35,003 nt of DNA, from IMG/VR virus record IMGVR_UViG_3300027747_002447, positions 1-35,003 of that record; one strand, given 5' to 3'. The notes under the pieces were generated by a model. It was not told the DNA's origin and ran no database searches. It saw nothing but the letters and a program-made list of their open reading frames with translations. A program made the position numbers and the translations under genes. Below, in pieces: positions 16,678 through 26,341 of the stretch (positions within the stretch are counted from its first letter, which is position 1; every line of letters starts with the position of its first letter). The DNA is from a virus.

Positions 16678-17306
16678 TAAGATACTATCCATCTTTCGCT
16701 ACTAAGAACAATCAAATTACAAAAGGATCAGATTTTCTTTTGAATGATAAACCTTATTATGGCGATTTTTATTACGATAATAACGGCGATGCCTATACTG
16801 GAGTAGATCCAGTTCATGGCAGCAATATGCTTTTACAACCGATTAGAAAAAAGACTGTAGCTAATTCTATTATAGGCAACAAATTACCAAATACATTTTT
16901 AGAGGCTTTTCAAGTGGCTGAAAAAGAATTAGAATTAAACTTAACGAACTTACAACCCACTGCATATTACCCTCAACCCATAGATTCAGATTACCAAAAA
17001 GGGTACATCACAAGATACTTCGCCAAAAAAATAAATCAATCTGGGTACGTAGTAGAAATTTCTCCTGCCGAATACGTAGCTTTCACTAACGGCGAAGTTA
17101 GATACGATGTTTCTTTCTATCAAGTGACAAGCATACTTTGGAAAATAACTGGACCTCTAAATACTCAAAGACTATCCCAGTACGATATTAGAGCAGGAAT
17201 TATAGACACGAATAAAAGATTGACGGAAGCTACTGAGCCGAACTTTGTTGGAATAATTGTTTTTATAGGTGGTGATTATACTAAGTTTGCAAAACCCACT
17301 TCGTAG
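16674..17306 (+). CDS. Hypothetical tail/baseplate-associated protein (210 aa)
   Basis: The ATG overlaps the hub stop codon (ATGA), so translation is coupled to the hub gene. The protein is Tyr/Pro/Asn-rich with a mixed alpha/beta look: DFLLNDKPYYGDFYYDNNGDAYTG, YGNQLPNTFLE-like helix (FLEAFQVAEKELELN), ITRYFAKKINQSGYVVEISPAEY, and VSFYQVTSILWKITGPLN. The repeated GDFYYDNNGDAYTG pattern looks like a surface loop of a structural protein. No enzymatic motif is present. Coupling and position suggest a structural or hub-associated protein; I cannot name a family. Confidence 0.75.
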   Translation: MIRYYPSFATKNNQITKGSDFLLNDKPYYGDFYYDNNGDAYTGVDPVHGSNMLLQPIRKKTVANSIIGNKLPNTFLEAFQVAEKELELNLTNLQPTAYYPQPIDSDYQKGYITRYFAKKINQSGYVVEISPAEYVAFTNGEVRYDVSFYQVTSILWKITGPLNTQRLSQYDIRAGIIDTNKRLTEATEPNFVGIIVFIGGDYTKFAKPTS

Positions 17307-17308
17307 AT

Positions 17309-17328
17309 TAATTGAATACAATCAATTA
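17309..17328 (+). other. Short inverted repeat upstream of the polymerase-like gene
   Basis: TAATTG (17309-17314) and CAATTA (17323-17328) are separated by 8 bases, directly upstream of the TATATTTA element at 17336. It has no T-run, so it is more like an operator or a weak hairpin than a terminator, and in such AT-rich DNA it may be chance. Confidence 0.25.
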
Positions 17329-17335
17329 GATTGGT

Positions 17336-17343
17336 TATATTTA
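17336..17343 (+). promoter_or_regulatory. Candidate promoter element at the tail/replication boundary
   Basis: TATATTTA lies 24 bases before the ATG at 17360, with a TTG at 17312-17314 about 21 bases upstream, the best -33/-7-like spacing in the window. It lies at the switch from tail to replication genes. Confidence 0.45.
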
Positions 17344-17359
17344 GTTCAAATTAAAGGTT

Positions 17360-18661
17360 ATGTATTTCATTGTAGAGAATCTAGATCAGTTTAAAAAGCT
17401 GAGTGCGAAAGACGAGTGCTTCGTACAACTCGTAACGGGCAATGACAGAATTCACCCAAAATTAACTTACCCAAGTTTACTGTATTACAACGACGGTGAA
17501 AAAGGCTACATATTTCCATTCAAACACTCAGAGTCGTTTAGTTTAGATTTCGAAGAGATTCACTCTTTTCTTAAATTACACAAGAAAGTTTATTTATTGG
17601 ACAAGAAGTTTCATTCTTACTTCTTTGATCTACCAAACGCTATAGACTTACATTTCGTTAACTTGGATCAAACCAACGAATTCAACCAGTTCGACTGCGA
17701 TACTAACTTACACCACGATTTTTATTCTCGATATGGGCACCTTCCCATAATAAATGAGATCGTTCCCATTTCCAAACACTACCAAAGATGTCAGTGCTTG
17801 TACGATTACGTTAAAGGCTACTTCGATCTAGAAACAGACATACAAACGCAAGAGGACTTCATTAGCGCGTATAAATCAGTCGAGGAGAATCCAATAAAAG
17901 TCGACGTAAAGTGCTTAATAGATAAGTACCAGATTCACGATCAGAGCTACTCTATTAAAGGGGACAAGATGTATTCGTGTTACAACTTATACAATTTAAC
18001 AGGAAGACCAACGAACTCCTTCAATGGCATTAATTTCTTGGCCATTCCTAAAGAGAACGATTTTAGAAGCTGTTTTTTACCCAGCAATGACTTTCTTGTA
18101 GAGTTCGACTTCGACGCGTATCACTTGAGGTTAATAGCCAGATTGATAAATTTCGAGTGTCCAAAAGAATCTTTTCACGAGTATTTGGGAAAACAGTATT
18201 TTAACAAAGAGCGATTAACAGAGGATGAATATAGAGAATCAAAAACTATTACGTTTAAACAGCTTTACGGCGGAGTAGATAAAAAGTACAAACACATTCC
18301 ATTCTTTGCTAAAATGGAAGAGTTTACAGAAGAAGTTTGGAAGGCTTATAAAACTCAAAAAGGCTATAAGCTTCATACAGGCAGAGTTATAAGACCAGAA
18401 GACTCCATGACAAAGTATAAACTGTTTAACTACGTGGTACAAAATATGGAAACCTCAGAAAACATTTATAAGATACAAGAGATTCAGAAATACCTTAAAA
18501 CGGCAGAGACCAAGACCAAACTAATTTTGATCACTTACGATTCGTTCCTATTCGATTTTTCTAAAAAGGACGGAAAAAAGACCCTAGAGCAGATCAAAAC
18601 CATATTGGAAACAGGAGAAATGAAGGTAAAACACAAACATGGGACTAATTATGCATTCTAA
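17360..18661 (+). CDS. Short divergent family A DNA polymerase-like protein with degenerate exonuclease region (433 aa)
   Basis: Palm and finger motifs of family A polymerases are readable: the TGRPTNS motif (214-220), INFLAIPK, motif A VEFDFDAYHLRLIARL with catalytic D250, motif B with K295, F299, Y303-G304 (KTITFKQLYGG), GRVIRPED at 341-348, Q361, and motif C ITYDSFLFDF with D394. Departures: motif C is YDS instead of HDE, motif A has H255 where Glu is usual, and R754 of E. coli corresponds to Y291. The N-terminal ~100 aa align by eye with the exonuclease domain of the full-length polymerase in this window, but the DxE metal-binding motif is absent (VQLVTGNDR). The thumb region is shortened. 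Both carboxylates needed for nucleotidyl transfer remain, so a specialised or regulatory polymerase is possible; activity is not established. Confidence 0.75.
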   Translation: MYFIVENLDQFKKLSAKDECFVQLVTGNDRIHPKLTYPSLLYYNDGEKGYIFPFKHSESFSLDFEEIHSFLKLHKKVYLLDKKFHSYFFDLPNAIDLHFVNLDQTNEFNQFDCDTNLHHDFYSRYGHLPIINEIVPISKHYQRCQCLYDYVKGYFDLETDIQTQEDFISAYKSVEENPIKVDVKCLIDKYQIHDQSYSIKGDKMYSCYNLYNLTGRPTNSFNGINFLAIPKENDFRSCFLPSNDFLVEFDFDAYHLRLIARLINFECPKESFHEYLGKQYFNKERLTEDEYRESKTITFKQLYGGVDKKYKHIPFFAKMEEFTEEVWKAYKTQKGYKLHTGRVIRPEDSMTKYKLFNYVVQNMETSENIYKIQEIQKYLKTAETKTKLILITYDSFLFDFSKKDGKKTLEQIKTILETGEMKVKHKHGTNYAF

Positions 18662-18671
18662 ACTAATTACA

Positions 18672-18680
18672 AATATTTAT
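18672..18680 (+). promoter_or_regulatory. Candidate promoter element (AATATTTAT)
   Basis: AATATTTAT lies 12-21 bases before the ATG at 18693 (context GGTTATG) and belongs to the recurrent set. Confidence 0.35.
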
Positions 18681-18692
18681 TAAATAAAGGTT

Positions 18693-19121
18693 ATGACAGA
18701 AACAAACACAATAGAATTAACACAGGAATCGCTTATGAACAAGCTATTTTGTACCTTCGCCAAAAAAGATGCCCTAGACGAAAGGTTACAAGAAATAAAT
18801 AAAGAATACAAAATACTTTATAATAAAATATTCGTATTGGCTTCCCCAGAGTCTGACGAGTACATGTGCACCTACAATATCGAGATAGAAGGCCCTAATA
18901 CAAAGATCCTTCCAAATACTATCCTATTGCACAGAAAGAAAGAATCCAACACACTTTACACGATTAATGCACTTAATACTTTAATTAAGAGCCTGAATAA
19001 CGGAGTATTGGATAATAAATTTATGGTGAATTGGCCTGACTATAGGAACTCTATCTTATTGACACAAGGCGACGATTTAAGAAGGCTTAACACCTCTATC
19101 CACAAGATAGTTGCTGTTTAG
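18693..19121 (+). CDS. Hypothetical protein next to SSB (142 aa)
   Basis: A soluble protein starting MTETNTIELTQESLMNKLFC, then a helix (KKDALDERLQEINKEYKILY), a beta pair (DEYMCTYNIEIEG), ILLHRKKESNTLYTINALNTLIKSLN, and VNWPDYRNSILLTQGDDLRRL. The conserved-looking segment HRKKESNTLYTINALN and the YRNSILLT stretch appear in a family of phage proteins next to gp32-like SSBs, as far as I recall, though I cannot name it. It might be a replication or late-transcription accessory, since T4 genes flanking 32 (33, 59) have those roles; there is no sequence match I can demonstrate. Candidate promoters lie on both sides of the gene. Confidence 0.7.
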   Translation: MTETNTIELTQESLMNKLFCTFAKKDALDERLQEINKEYKILYNKIFVLASPESDEYMCTYNIEIEGPNTKILPNTILLHRKKESNTLYTINALNTLIKSLNNGVLDNKFMVNWPDYRNSILLTQGDDLRRLNTSIHKIVAV

Positions 19122-19161
19122 CTCACTGAAGAATAAATTTTTTTCTTTCGAATTTTTTTAG

Positions 19162-19180
19162 TATATTAGTTATATAAATA
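19162..19180 (+). promoter_or_regulatory. Candidate promoter region of the SSB gene
   Basis: TATATTAG at 19162-19169, and TATAAATA at 19173-19180 (T4-late-like), precede the ATG at 19191. The region upstream is T-rich. Which element is used cannot be decided from sequence. Confidence 0.4.
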
Positions 19181-19190
19181 AACAACAGTT

Positions 19191-20003
19191 ATGGATATTT
19201 CCCAATTAAAATCTAGGCTCGCTTCCCTACAAAATCCAAGAGGCGGACAGAAAAAGGACTTCAGTTTAACAATCTGGAAACCTACTGTAGGTAAACACTT
19301 AGTTCGTATTGTGCCATCCGCGTACAACAAATCGAACCCATTCAAGGAATTATTTTTCCACTACGGTATCAACAACAAGACAATGATTTCTCCGACTTCT
19401 TTTGGAGAAAAAGATCCAATCGTTGAATTCGCTCAAGGTTTAAGAAAGAGCGACGATTGGCAGTCAGCTAAGAAGTTCGAACCAAAATTACGCGTATTCG
19501 TTCCAGTCATCGTAAGAGGCGAAGAAGAAAAAGGCGTAAGACTATGGGAATTCGGCAAGCAAGTCTACATGGATTTGTTGGCAATCTTAGAAGACGAAGA
19601 CGTAGGGGATTTTACAGATCCTATTCAAGGTCACGACATTACAGTCGACACAGCTGGTAAAGAAACCACTGGATTAATGTACAACACTAGCACAGTAAGA
19701 GTTAGAACAAAAGTTACGCCGTTATCAGAAGATAGCAACAAAGTAAAGCTGTGGTTAACAACTCAACCCGAGCCAGATACATTGTTCAAGAGATACTCTT
19801 ACGAAGAGATGAAATCTGCTTTAGGCGCTCATTTGAATCCTGAAGAAGAGATCAAACAAGATGCCGATGTAGTAGTTGAAAAAACTCTTGAAACAGGAGA
19901 TTTACCTTGGGAAACAAAAGAAGAAGCTACTAAACCAGCTTTTACTTTAAACACAAGTAAGACAGAGATCGATTCTAAAATAGACGATTTGTTCAACTTT
20001 TAA
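19191..20003 (+). CDS. Single-stranded DNA-binding protein (T4 gp32-like)
   Basis: The 270-aa protein starts MDISQLKSRLASLQNPRGGQ (basic N-terminal segment like the gp32 cooperativity region), followed by the OB-fold core (TVGKHLVRIVPS..., SAKKFEPKLRVFVPVIVRGEE, GVRLWEFGKQVYMDLL) and an acidic C-terminal tail ending IDSKIDDLFNF, as used in gp32-type proteins to recruit partner proteins. T4 gp32 has a zinc knuckle of one His and three Cys. Here His57 remains (FFHYG), but the expected Cys positions are Ser67, Asp75 and Val78, and the protein has no Cys at all. It would coat single-stranded DNA at replication and recombination forks. A terminator follows, so it may be its own unit. Confidence 0.88.
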   Translation: MDISQLKSRLASLQNPRGGQKKDFSLTIWKPTVGKHLVRIVPSAYNKSNPFKELFFHYGINNKTMISPTSFGEKDPIVEFAQGLRKSDDWQSAKKFEPKLRVFVPVIVRGEEEKGVRLWEFGKQVYMDLLAILEDEDVGDFTDPIQGHDITVDTAGKETTGLMYNTSTVRVRTKVTPLSEDSNKVKLWLTTQPEPDTLFKRYSYEEMKSALGAHLNPEEEIKQDADVVVEKTLETGDLPWETKEEATKPAFTLNTSKTEIDSKIDDLFNF

Positions 20004-20021
20004 GAAACAATTTTAATTTAT

Positions 20022-20050
20022 AAGCCCTCACCTAAAAACGAGGGCTTTTT
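20022..20050 (+). terminator. Intrinsic terminator after the SSB gene
   Basis: AAGCCCTC at 20022-20029 pairs with GAGGGCTT at 20040-20047 around a 10-base loop, followed by TTT. The next gene starts only 12 bases later. Confidence 0.88.
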
Positions 20051-20061
20051 AAACTTTACCA

Positions 20062-21141
20062 ATGGCGAAGGCTACTAAAGAAGGGTTAAATAGCTCCATA
20101 TCAAAAGCTATCAAGACAGAATTTAATTTAGACAATTTTAAAAAGTCAAAGAATTTATCTTCTACTTCCATAAAATTTAAAGATCAAACGTGGATCCCTT
20201 TATCAAAATCGTTTCAAGACGCGTTACAAATTCCAGGCGTTCCAAAAGGTCACATTACTTTATTAAGAGGTCACTCTGATACTGGTAAAACAACCGCTTT
20301 ATTGGAAGCAGCAGTGAATGCTCAAAAGATGGGTATTCTACCTGTATTCATTATCACTGAGATGAAATGGAGTTGGGAACACGCCAAAGAAATGGGATTA
20401 CAATTTGAAGAAGTAGCAGACGAAGATGGCGTAGTAAATGATTACAAAGGCTTTTTCATATTCGTTGATAGAGAAAAGATGAATTGTATCGAAGACGTAT
20501 CGGCTTTTATCTTGGATATTTTAGACGAGCAAAAAGCTGGAAATTTACCTTACGATATCTGTTTCTTTTGGGATTCTGTAGGCTCCGTCCCATGCAGACT
20601 ATCAATTGAGTCAAACAAGAATAATAACGAGTGGAATGCAGGCGCAATGTCACAACAGTTTGGACAGTTCGTTAATCAGAAGATTGCATTATCAAGAAAA
20701 GAGAGTCAACCTTATACAAATTCATTCGTTGCAATCAATAAAGTTTGGGTCGCAAAGCCTGAAACTATCATGAGTCAACCAAAGATGAAGAATAAAGGTG
20801 GAGACACAATGTTCTTTGACGCTTCTCTTATTATCACTTTTGGAAACGTTACCAATGCAGGCACAAACAAAATAAAAGCTACCAAGAACGGTAAAGAAGT
20901 CGAGTTTGCAAAGAGAACAAAAATCTCTTGCGATAAGAATCACGTTACAGGAGTTACTGCTTTGAACAAGGTTATTATGACAAGCCACGGATTTATTGAC
21001 GACGATAAAAAAGCATTGGACAATTACAAGAAACAGTATTCTCATCAGTGGTTAAAAACATTGGGATCAAAAGACTTCGATGTAGTTGAAGAAGCAGACG
21101 AAGACATTAAAGACATATTTGATAGTTCAGAACATGAATAA
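20062..21141 (+). CDS. uvsX: RecA-like recombinase (T4 UvsX-like)
   Basis: A 359-aa RecA/UvsX ATPase core. Walker A is G70-HSDT-GKT77 in PKGHITLLRGHSDTGKTT, the probable catalytic Glu is E100 (FIITEMKW), and Walker B is DICFFWDSVG with D171. Later, NKVWVAKPE and KNKGGDTMFFDASLIITFG match the regions after the core in UvsX, including the filament and DNA-binding loops. The C-terminus is acidic (VVEEADEDIKDIFD). It would load on ssDNA coated by the SSB encoded just upstream and start strand invasion for recombination-dependent replication. The start follows the SSB terminator by 12 bases, and the stop overlaps the next gene's probable start by 8 bases. Confidence 0.92.
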   Translation: MAKATKEGLNSSISKAIKTEFNLDNFKKSKNLSSTSIKFKDQTWIPLSKSFQDALQIPGVPKGHITLLRGHSDTGKTTALLEAAVNAQKMGILPVFIITEMKWSWEHAKEMGLQFEEVADEDGVVNDYKGFFIFVDREKMNCIEDVSAFILDILDEQKAGNLPYDICFFWDSVGSVPCRLSIESNKNNNEWNAGAMSQQFGQFVNQKIALSRKESQPYTNSFVAINKVWVAKPETIMSQPKMKNKGGDTMFFDASLIITFGNVTNAGTNKIKATKNGKEVEFAKRTKISCDKNHVTGVTALNKVIMTSHGFIDDDKKALDNYKKQYSHQWLKTLGSKDFDVVEEADEDIKDIFDSSEHE

Positions 21142-22162
21142 AGATTACCAAAAGATATTTGATTCGCTTGGAAAGGAAGAAGTTGAAGAGAAAAAAGAAG
21201 ATCTAAAGGTAAACGATAGAATTTTAATTATCGATTCTTTGAACACTTTCTTAAGAGCGTTTACAGTTATACAACATTTTAATAAAAGTTTGAATCACGT
21301 TGGTGGATTAACAGGTTACCTAAGGTCGCTTGGTTTTGCCATCAACTTGATTCGACCTACCAGAGTGATTTTGGCGTTCGATGGCAAAGGTTCATCTACC
21401 AATAAACGTTATATCTACCCAGAGTACAAAGCTAACAGAGGCATACGCCGGGTCACTAATTGGGACGCTTTTGAGAATCAGGAACAAGAATCAGAAGCAA
21501 TCACAAATCAGTTGGTTAGATTAATAGATTATTTGAAGTGTTTGCCGGTAGATTTAATTTCAATAGACAAAATAGAAGCAGACGATGTTATCGGTTACAT
21601 CACTCAACAGATGGACACAGACTTTACAATAATGTCTTCAGATCGAGATTATTTACAGCTCGTATCAGAAAGAATTACTGTATATTCTCCTACGAAAAAA
21701 ATCTTCTACACTCCTAAAAAAGTCTTAGACGAGTACGGAGTTAGTAGCGAAAACTTTTTGAATTACAAAGTTTTGACAGGAGATTCTGGAGATAACGTTC
21801 CTGGAATTAAAGGCATCGGACCAAAGACGATAACAAAACTTTATCCAGAATTATCGAGCTACAATAAAATGACTTTAACAGAAGTTATAGAAAAAGCAAA
21901 AGAAGGAGATGGTAAAGCATTCATGAATATTAGAAATTTCGAACATCAACTAAAGATAAACGAAAAGCTAATGGATCTAACAAATCCCAACATACCAGAA
22001 GATTCTATTGTAGAAATACAAGAAATGTTGGCGAGTCCTAACAAGACTTATAGATCAAAGGAATTTATGGAAATTTATCACGAAGACGATCTAGGAAATT
22101 CGATAGCAAATCTCCAGTCGTGGTTACACAATCATTTTCACCAGTTATCAAAATATAAATAA
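21134..22162 (+). CDS. 5'-3' exonuclease / flap endonuclease (T4 RNase H-like)
   Basis: The frame is open from 21086, but the ATG at 21134 gives a protein starting MNKDYQKIFDSLGKEEVEEK with only an 8-base overlap with uvsX; this start is preferred (342 aa). The metal-binding acidic residues of FEN/T4 RNase H nucleases are in order: D34 (ILIIDSLNTF), D83 (VILAFDGKG), E148-D150-D151 (KIEADDVIG), D170 and D172 (MSSDRDYLQL), and D217 and D220 (LTGDSGDNVPG). The helix-3-turn-helix GDNVPGIKGIGPKT at 219-232 binds duplex DNA. It would remove RNA primers and flaps from lagging-strand fragments. Neighbours are UvsX and the replicative helicase, as expected for a replication operon. Confidence 0.92.
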   Translation: MNKDYQKIFDSLGKEEVEEKKEDLKVNDRILIIDSLNTFLRAFTVIQHFNKSLNHVGGLTGYLRSLGFAINLIRPTRVILAFDGKGSSTNKRYIYPEYKANRGIRRVTNWDAFENQEQESEAITNQLVRLIDYLKCLPVDLISIDKIEADDVIGYITQQMDTDFTIMSSDRDYLQLVSERITVYSPTKKIFYTPKKVLDEYGVSSENFLNYKVLTGDSGDNVPGIKGIGPKTITKLYPELSSYNKMTLTEVIEKAKEGDGKAFMNIRNFEHQLKINEKLMDLTNPNIPEDSIVEIQEMLASPNKTYRSKEFMEIYHEDDLGNSIANLQSWLHNHFHQLSKYK

Positions 22163-22165
22163 GTT

Positions 22166-23542
22166 ATGGCAGTTTTAAATCAACTTCAGCAGTACGGAAT
22201 CGGTTTTCAAATTAAGGTTTTATCTAGCTTATTAAAAGATAAAGAATTCCTACAAAATATAAACGACATCTTGGACGTAGAGATGTTCGATAATCCAGCG
22301 CACAAGTGGATTGTACAAGAGATATTAAGGTACTACTACAAGTATCACACAACGCCTTCGATGGAATCTTTACAGGTCGAAGTTAAGAAGATCGACAACG
22401 ACGTATTAAAGGTGAGTGTTATAGAACAATTAAAAGAGTCACTAAAGGCAACAGACGAAGACAGAGAATACGTAGAGAGCGAATTTTCTAACTTCTGTAA
22501 GAATCAACAGATGAAGAACGCGATCATGAATTCTGTTAGTCTTTTGGAAAAGGGGGAATTTGATCAGATTAGATCAATGATCGATACTGCGTTAAAGGCA
22601 GGACAGGACAAGAGAATAGGACACGAATACGAGAAGGACATGGAAACTCGATACAGAATGGAACAGCGTTCTCCTATCGCAACTCCATGGGCAAATCTAA
22701 ACGAATTGCTTATGGGAGGTTTGGGCGTAGGCGATCTAGGCATTATATTCGGAAATCCAGGTGGAGGTAAATCTTGGTTGCTAGTTAACTTGGGTGCAAT
22801 AGCGGTACAGATGGGGTTTACTGTAAATCACTACACATTGGAATTATCCGAAGACTACATTGGTAAAAGATACGATGCGCTGTTTACTGGCATAGACGTT
22901 CAGCAAATTCATTTGAACAGAGATAAGGTACAAACGGAGATCGACAAGCTTAAAGGCAAGTTAATTATCAAAGAATTTCCAATGGGTAAAACCACACCTA
23001 ACACCATAGAAAATCACATTCAAAAGTGTAGAGATTTAGGACATCCTCCAGATCTAGTCATTATAGACTACGTTGATTTGTTAAAGAGCAAAACAAGATC
23101 TATAGACCCAAAAGACGCAATAGACGATGTATACACTGCAGTCAAAGGTATGGCAAGAGAAATCAAAGTGCCAGTGTGGACAGTATCTCAAGTAAATAGA
23201 ATGGGAGCCAAGGACGACGTAATTGAAGGAGACAAGGCAGCAGGATCTTACAACAAGATGATGATTGCAGATTTTGCGATGTCCCTATCAAGAAAAAGGC
23301 AAGACAAGGTAAATGGCACAGGTAGAATGCACGTAATGAAAAATAGATATGGAGCAGACGGTATGACTTACGCTGCAAAGGTAAATACAAATTGTGGAAG
23401 GATCGAAATTAACAAAGACGAAATAAACGAAGACGATTTGACTTTCGATACTGGAAAACCAACTGGACATGGAAATAATGGAAGTTTTAGCGCAGACGAG
23501 AAAAATTATCTGTCTAAGAAATTCTTTGAGATGAACATATAA
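22166..23542 (+). CDS. Replicative DNA helicase (DnaB/T4 gp41-like)
   Basis: The 458-aa protein has an N-terminal helical domain (1-150: LQQYGIGFQIKVLSSLLKD, YYKYHTTPSMESLQ) and a RecA-type motor. Walker A is GNPGGGKS (196-203), the catalytic Glu is E227 (YTLELSE), Walker B is LVIIDYVDLL with D301, and VPVWTVSQVNR (motif with the sensor Gln) and an arginine-rich KNRYGADG region follow. This is the DnaB-family ring helicase that unwinds the fork 5' to 3'; no primase domain is fused, and none is seen in the window. The gene starts 3 bases after the FEN stop with context AGTTATG. Confidence 0.93.
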   Translation: MAVLNQLQQYGIGFQIKVLSSLLKDKEFLQNINDILDVEMFDNPAHKWIVQEILRYYYKYHTTPSMESLQVEVKKIDNDVLKVSVIEQLKESLKATDEDREYVESEFSNFCKNQQMKNAIMNSVSLLEKGEFDQIRSMIDTALKAGQDKRIGHEYEKDMETRYRMEQRSPIATPWANLNELLMGGLGVGDLGIIFGNPGGGKSWLLVNLGAIAVQMGFTVNHYTLELSEDYIGKRYDALFTGIDVQQIHLNRDKVQTEIDKLKGKLIIKEFPMGKTTPNTIENHIQKCRDLGHPPDLVIIDYVDLLKSKTRSIDPKDAIDDVYTAVKGMAREIKVPVWTVSQVNRMGAKDDVIEGDKAAGSYNKMMIADFAMSLSRKRQDKVNGTGRMHVMKNRYGADGMTYAAKVNTNCGRIEINKDEINEDDLTFDTGKPTGHGNNGSFSADEKNYLSKKFFEMNI

Positions 23543-23560
23543 ATTTATCTGAAAAAGGCC

Positions 23561-23570
23561 ATATTTATTA
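23561..23570 (+). promoter_or_regulatory. Candidate promoter element (ATATTTATTA)
   Basis: The element sits in the 44-base gap after the helicase gene, 17-26 bases before the ATG at 23587. It belongs to the recurrent set. Confidence 0.35.
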
Positions 23571-23586
23571 GTACAAAACGCACTTT

Positions 23587-23805
23587 ATGAATTTTTTAAT
23601 CGATTTATTCAAGAAAGCTACGAAAGGCGATAACTTTCGTACACCGGTAACTATAGAGAAATACGACGATGCTATTGCTCAATTAAACTCTTTAGGTTCT
23701 AACCAATACTCTAAGATATCTACTAATAAGATTTCTAGAATCGGTAAAACAAAATCAGCGTTGACCCAAGAGGTTGGAAATACCACTCCTCCAGGAACTA
23801 GATAG
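23587..23805 (+). CDS. Small basic hypothetical protein (72 aa)
   Basis: The protein starts MNFLIDLFKKATKGDNFRTP, then TIEKYDDAIAQLNSLGSNQYS and a Ser/Lys-rich C-terminal half (KISTNKISRIGKTKSALTQ). It is soluble and basic, with no motif. A candidate promoter precedes it. About 110 bases without a gene follow, up to the reductase gene. Function unknown. Confidence 0.6.
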   Translation: MNFLIDLFKKATKGDNFRTPVTIEKYDDAIAQLNSLGSNQYSKISTNKISRIGKTKSALTQEVGNTTPPGTR

Positions 23806-23916
23806 TACTAGTAAACACTTCTAACAATTTATTATAAGGGTTACGACAAAAAGTAAGGGTACAAAAATATGCTTACTGGCTAAATTATTTTTAAAACTTA
23901 AAAAAACAAAAGCGAA
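23806..23916 (+). other. AT-rich leader before the ribonucleotide reductase gene, no gene seen
   Basis: This 111-base gap contains two copies of a TAAGGGTTAC/GTAAGGGTAC-like element (about 23836 and 23853) and a run of A's before the ATG. It holds no convincing hairpin terminator and no recognisable cobalamin-riboswitch core, which would need about 200 bases. The paired AAGGGT motifs could be a regulator site, a guess only. Confidence 0.3.
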
Positions 23917-25942
<2,026 letters not shown>

Positions 25943-25965
25943 ATTAAATTAATAAAAAATAATCA

Positions 25966-26175
25966 ATGGTTATAGAAATCACAAAAGAGAATTTTTACTT
26001 GTGCATAATAGTCCTATGGGGCGTTATTCAAATAGTGCAATGGAGAAAAATACACAAATTAGAAAGTGTTTTAGAGTACGCTATAGAAAACATTCAAATT
26101 TTATCTATGGCCGCAGACCAGAAATTTAACAATTTAGAGAAAAAAATAGATGATGGAAAACAAACAAAGAAGTAA
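25966..26175 (+). CDS. Small single-pass membrane protein (69 aa)
   Basis: The protein MVIEITKENFYLCIIVLWGV continues through IQIVQWRKIHK, so residues about 10-26 form one membrane segment, followed by a probable coiled-coil helix (LESVLEYAIENIQILSMAADQKFNNLEKKI). Its 3' end overlaps the next gene by 26 bases, implying coupled translation. Together with the next two genes it forms a small cluster of membrane or envelope-directed proteins. Topology and role are unknown. Confidence 0.7.
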   Translation: MVIEITKENFYLCIIVLWGVIQIVQWRKIHKLESVLEYAIENIQILSMAADQKFNNLEKKIDDGKQTKK

Positions 26176-26341
26176 AGGTTTGGGAGATACTATAGCTAAA
26201 ATTACTCATTTTTTTAAATTGGATATATTAGCAGAAAAAATCGCTAAACTTTTTGGAAAAAAAGATTGCGGTTGTAAAAGAAGACAAGACAAACTAAACC
26301 AGATAGTACCATACAAAAAAAATAAAAATAATAAGTTATGA
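26150..26341 (+). CDS. Conserved small phage protein with CGC motif (63 aa)
   Basis: The protein has the pattern KGLGDTIAKITHFFKLDILAEKIAKLF, then DCGCKRRQDKLNQIVPYKK. This layout (GLGDTI, amphipathic helices, CGCxRRxxxLN, PY) is widespread in T4-like phages as a small uncharacterised protein, as far as I recall. The CGC pair could bind metal. Two ATG codons are adjacent (26150 and 26153); either may be used. It overlaps the preceding membrane protein by 26 bases, and its stop overlaps the next start (26338). Confidence 0.75.
   Translation: MMENKQRSKGLGDTIAKITHFFKLDILAEKIAKLFGKKDCGCKRRQDKLNQIVPYKKNKNNKL

Noticed and set aside
21086-21133. Upstream start for the FEN gene
   Set aside because: The extension lies wholly inside uvsX and lacks exonuclease-like sequence; the ATG at 21134 starts close to the family N-terminus.
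22154-22161. TATAAATA as T4-late promoter before the helicase gene
   Set aside because: It lies inside the end of the FEN coding region (last codons), so the match is likely set by amino acid sequence and AT content.
23806-23916. Cobalamin riboswitch before the B12-dependent reductase
   Set aside because: The gap is only 111 bases and shows no recognisable B12-box sequence or multi-stem fold, and the enzyme needs B12 as cofactor without needing such a switch.
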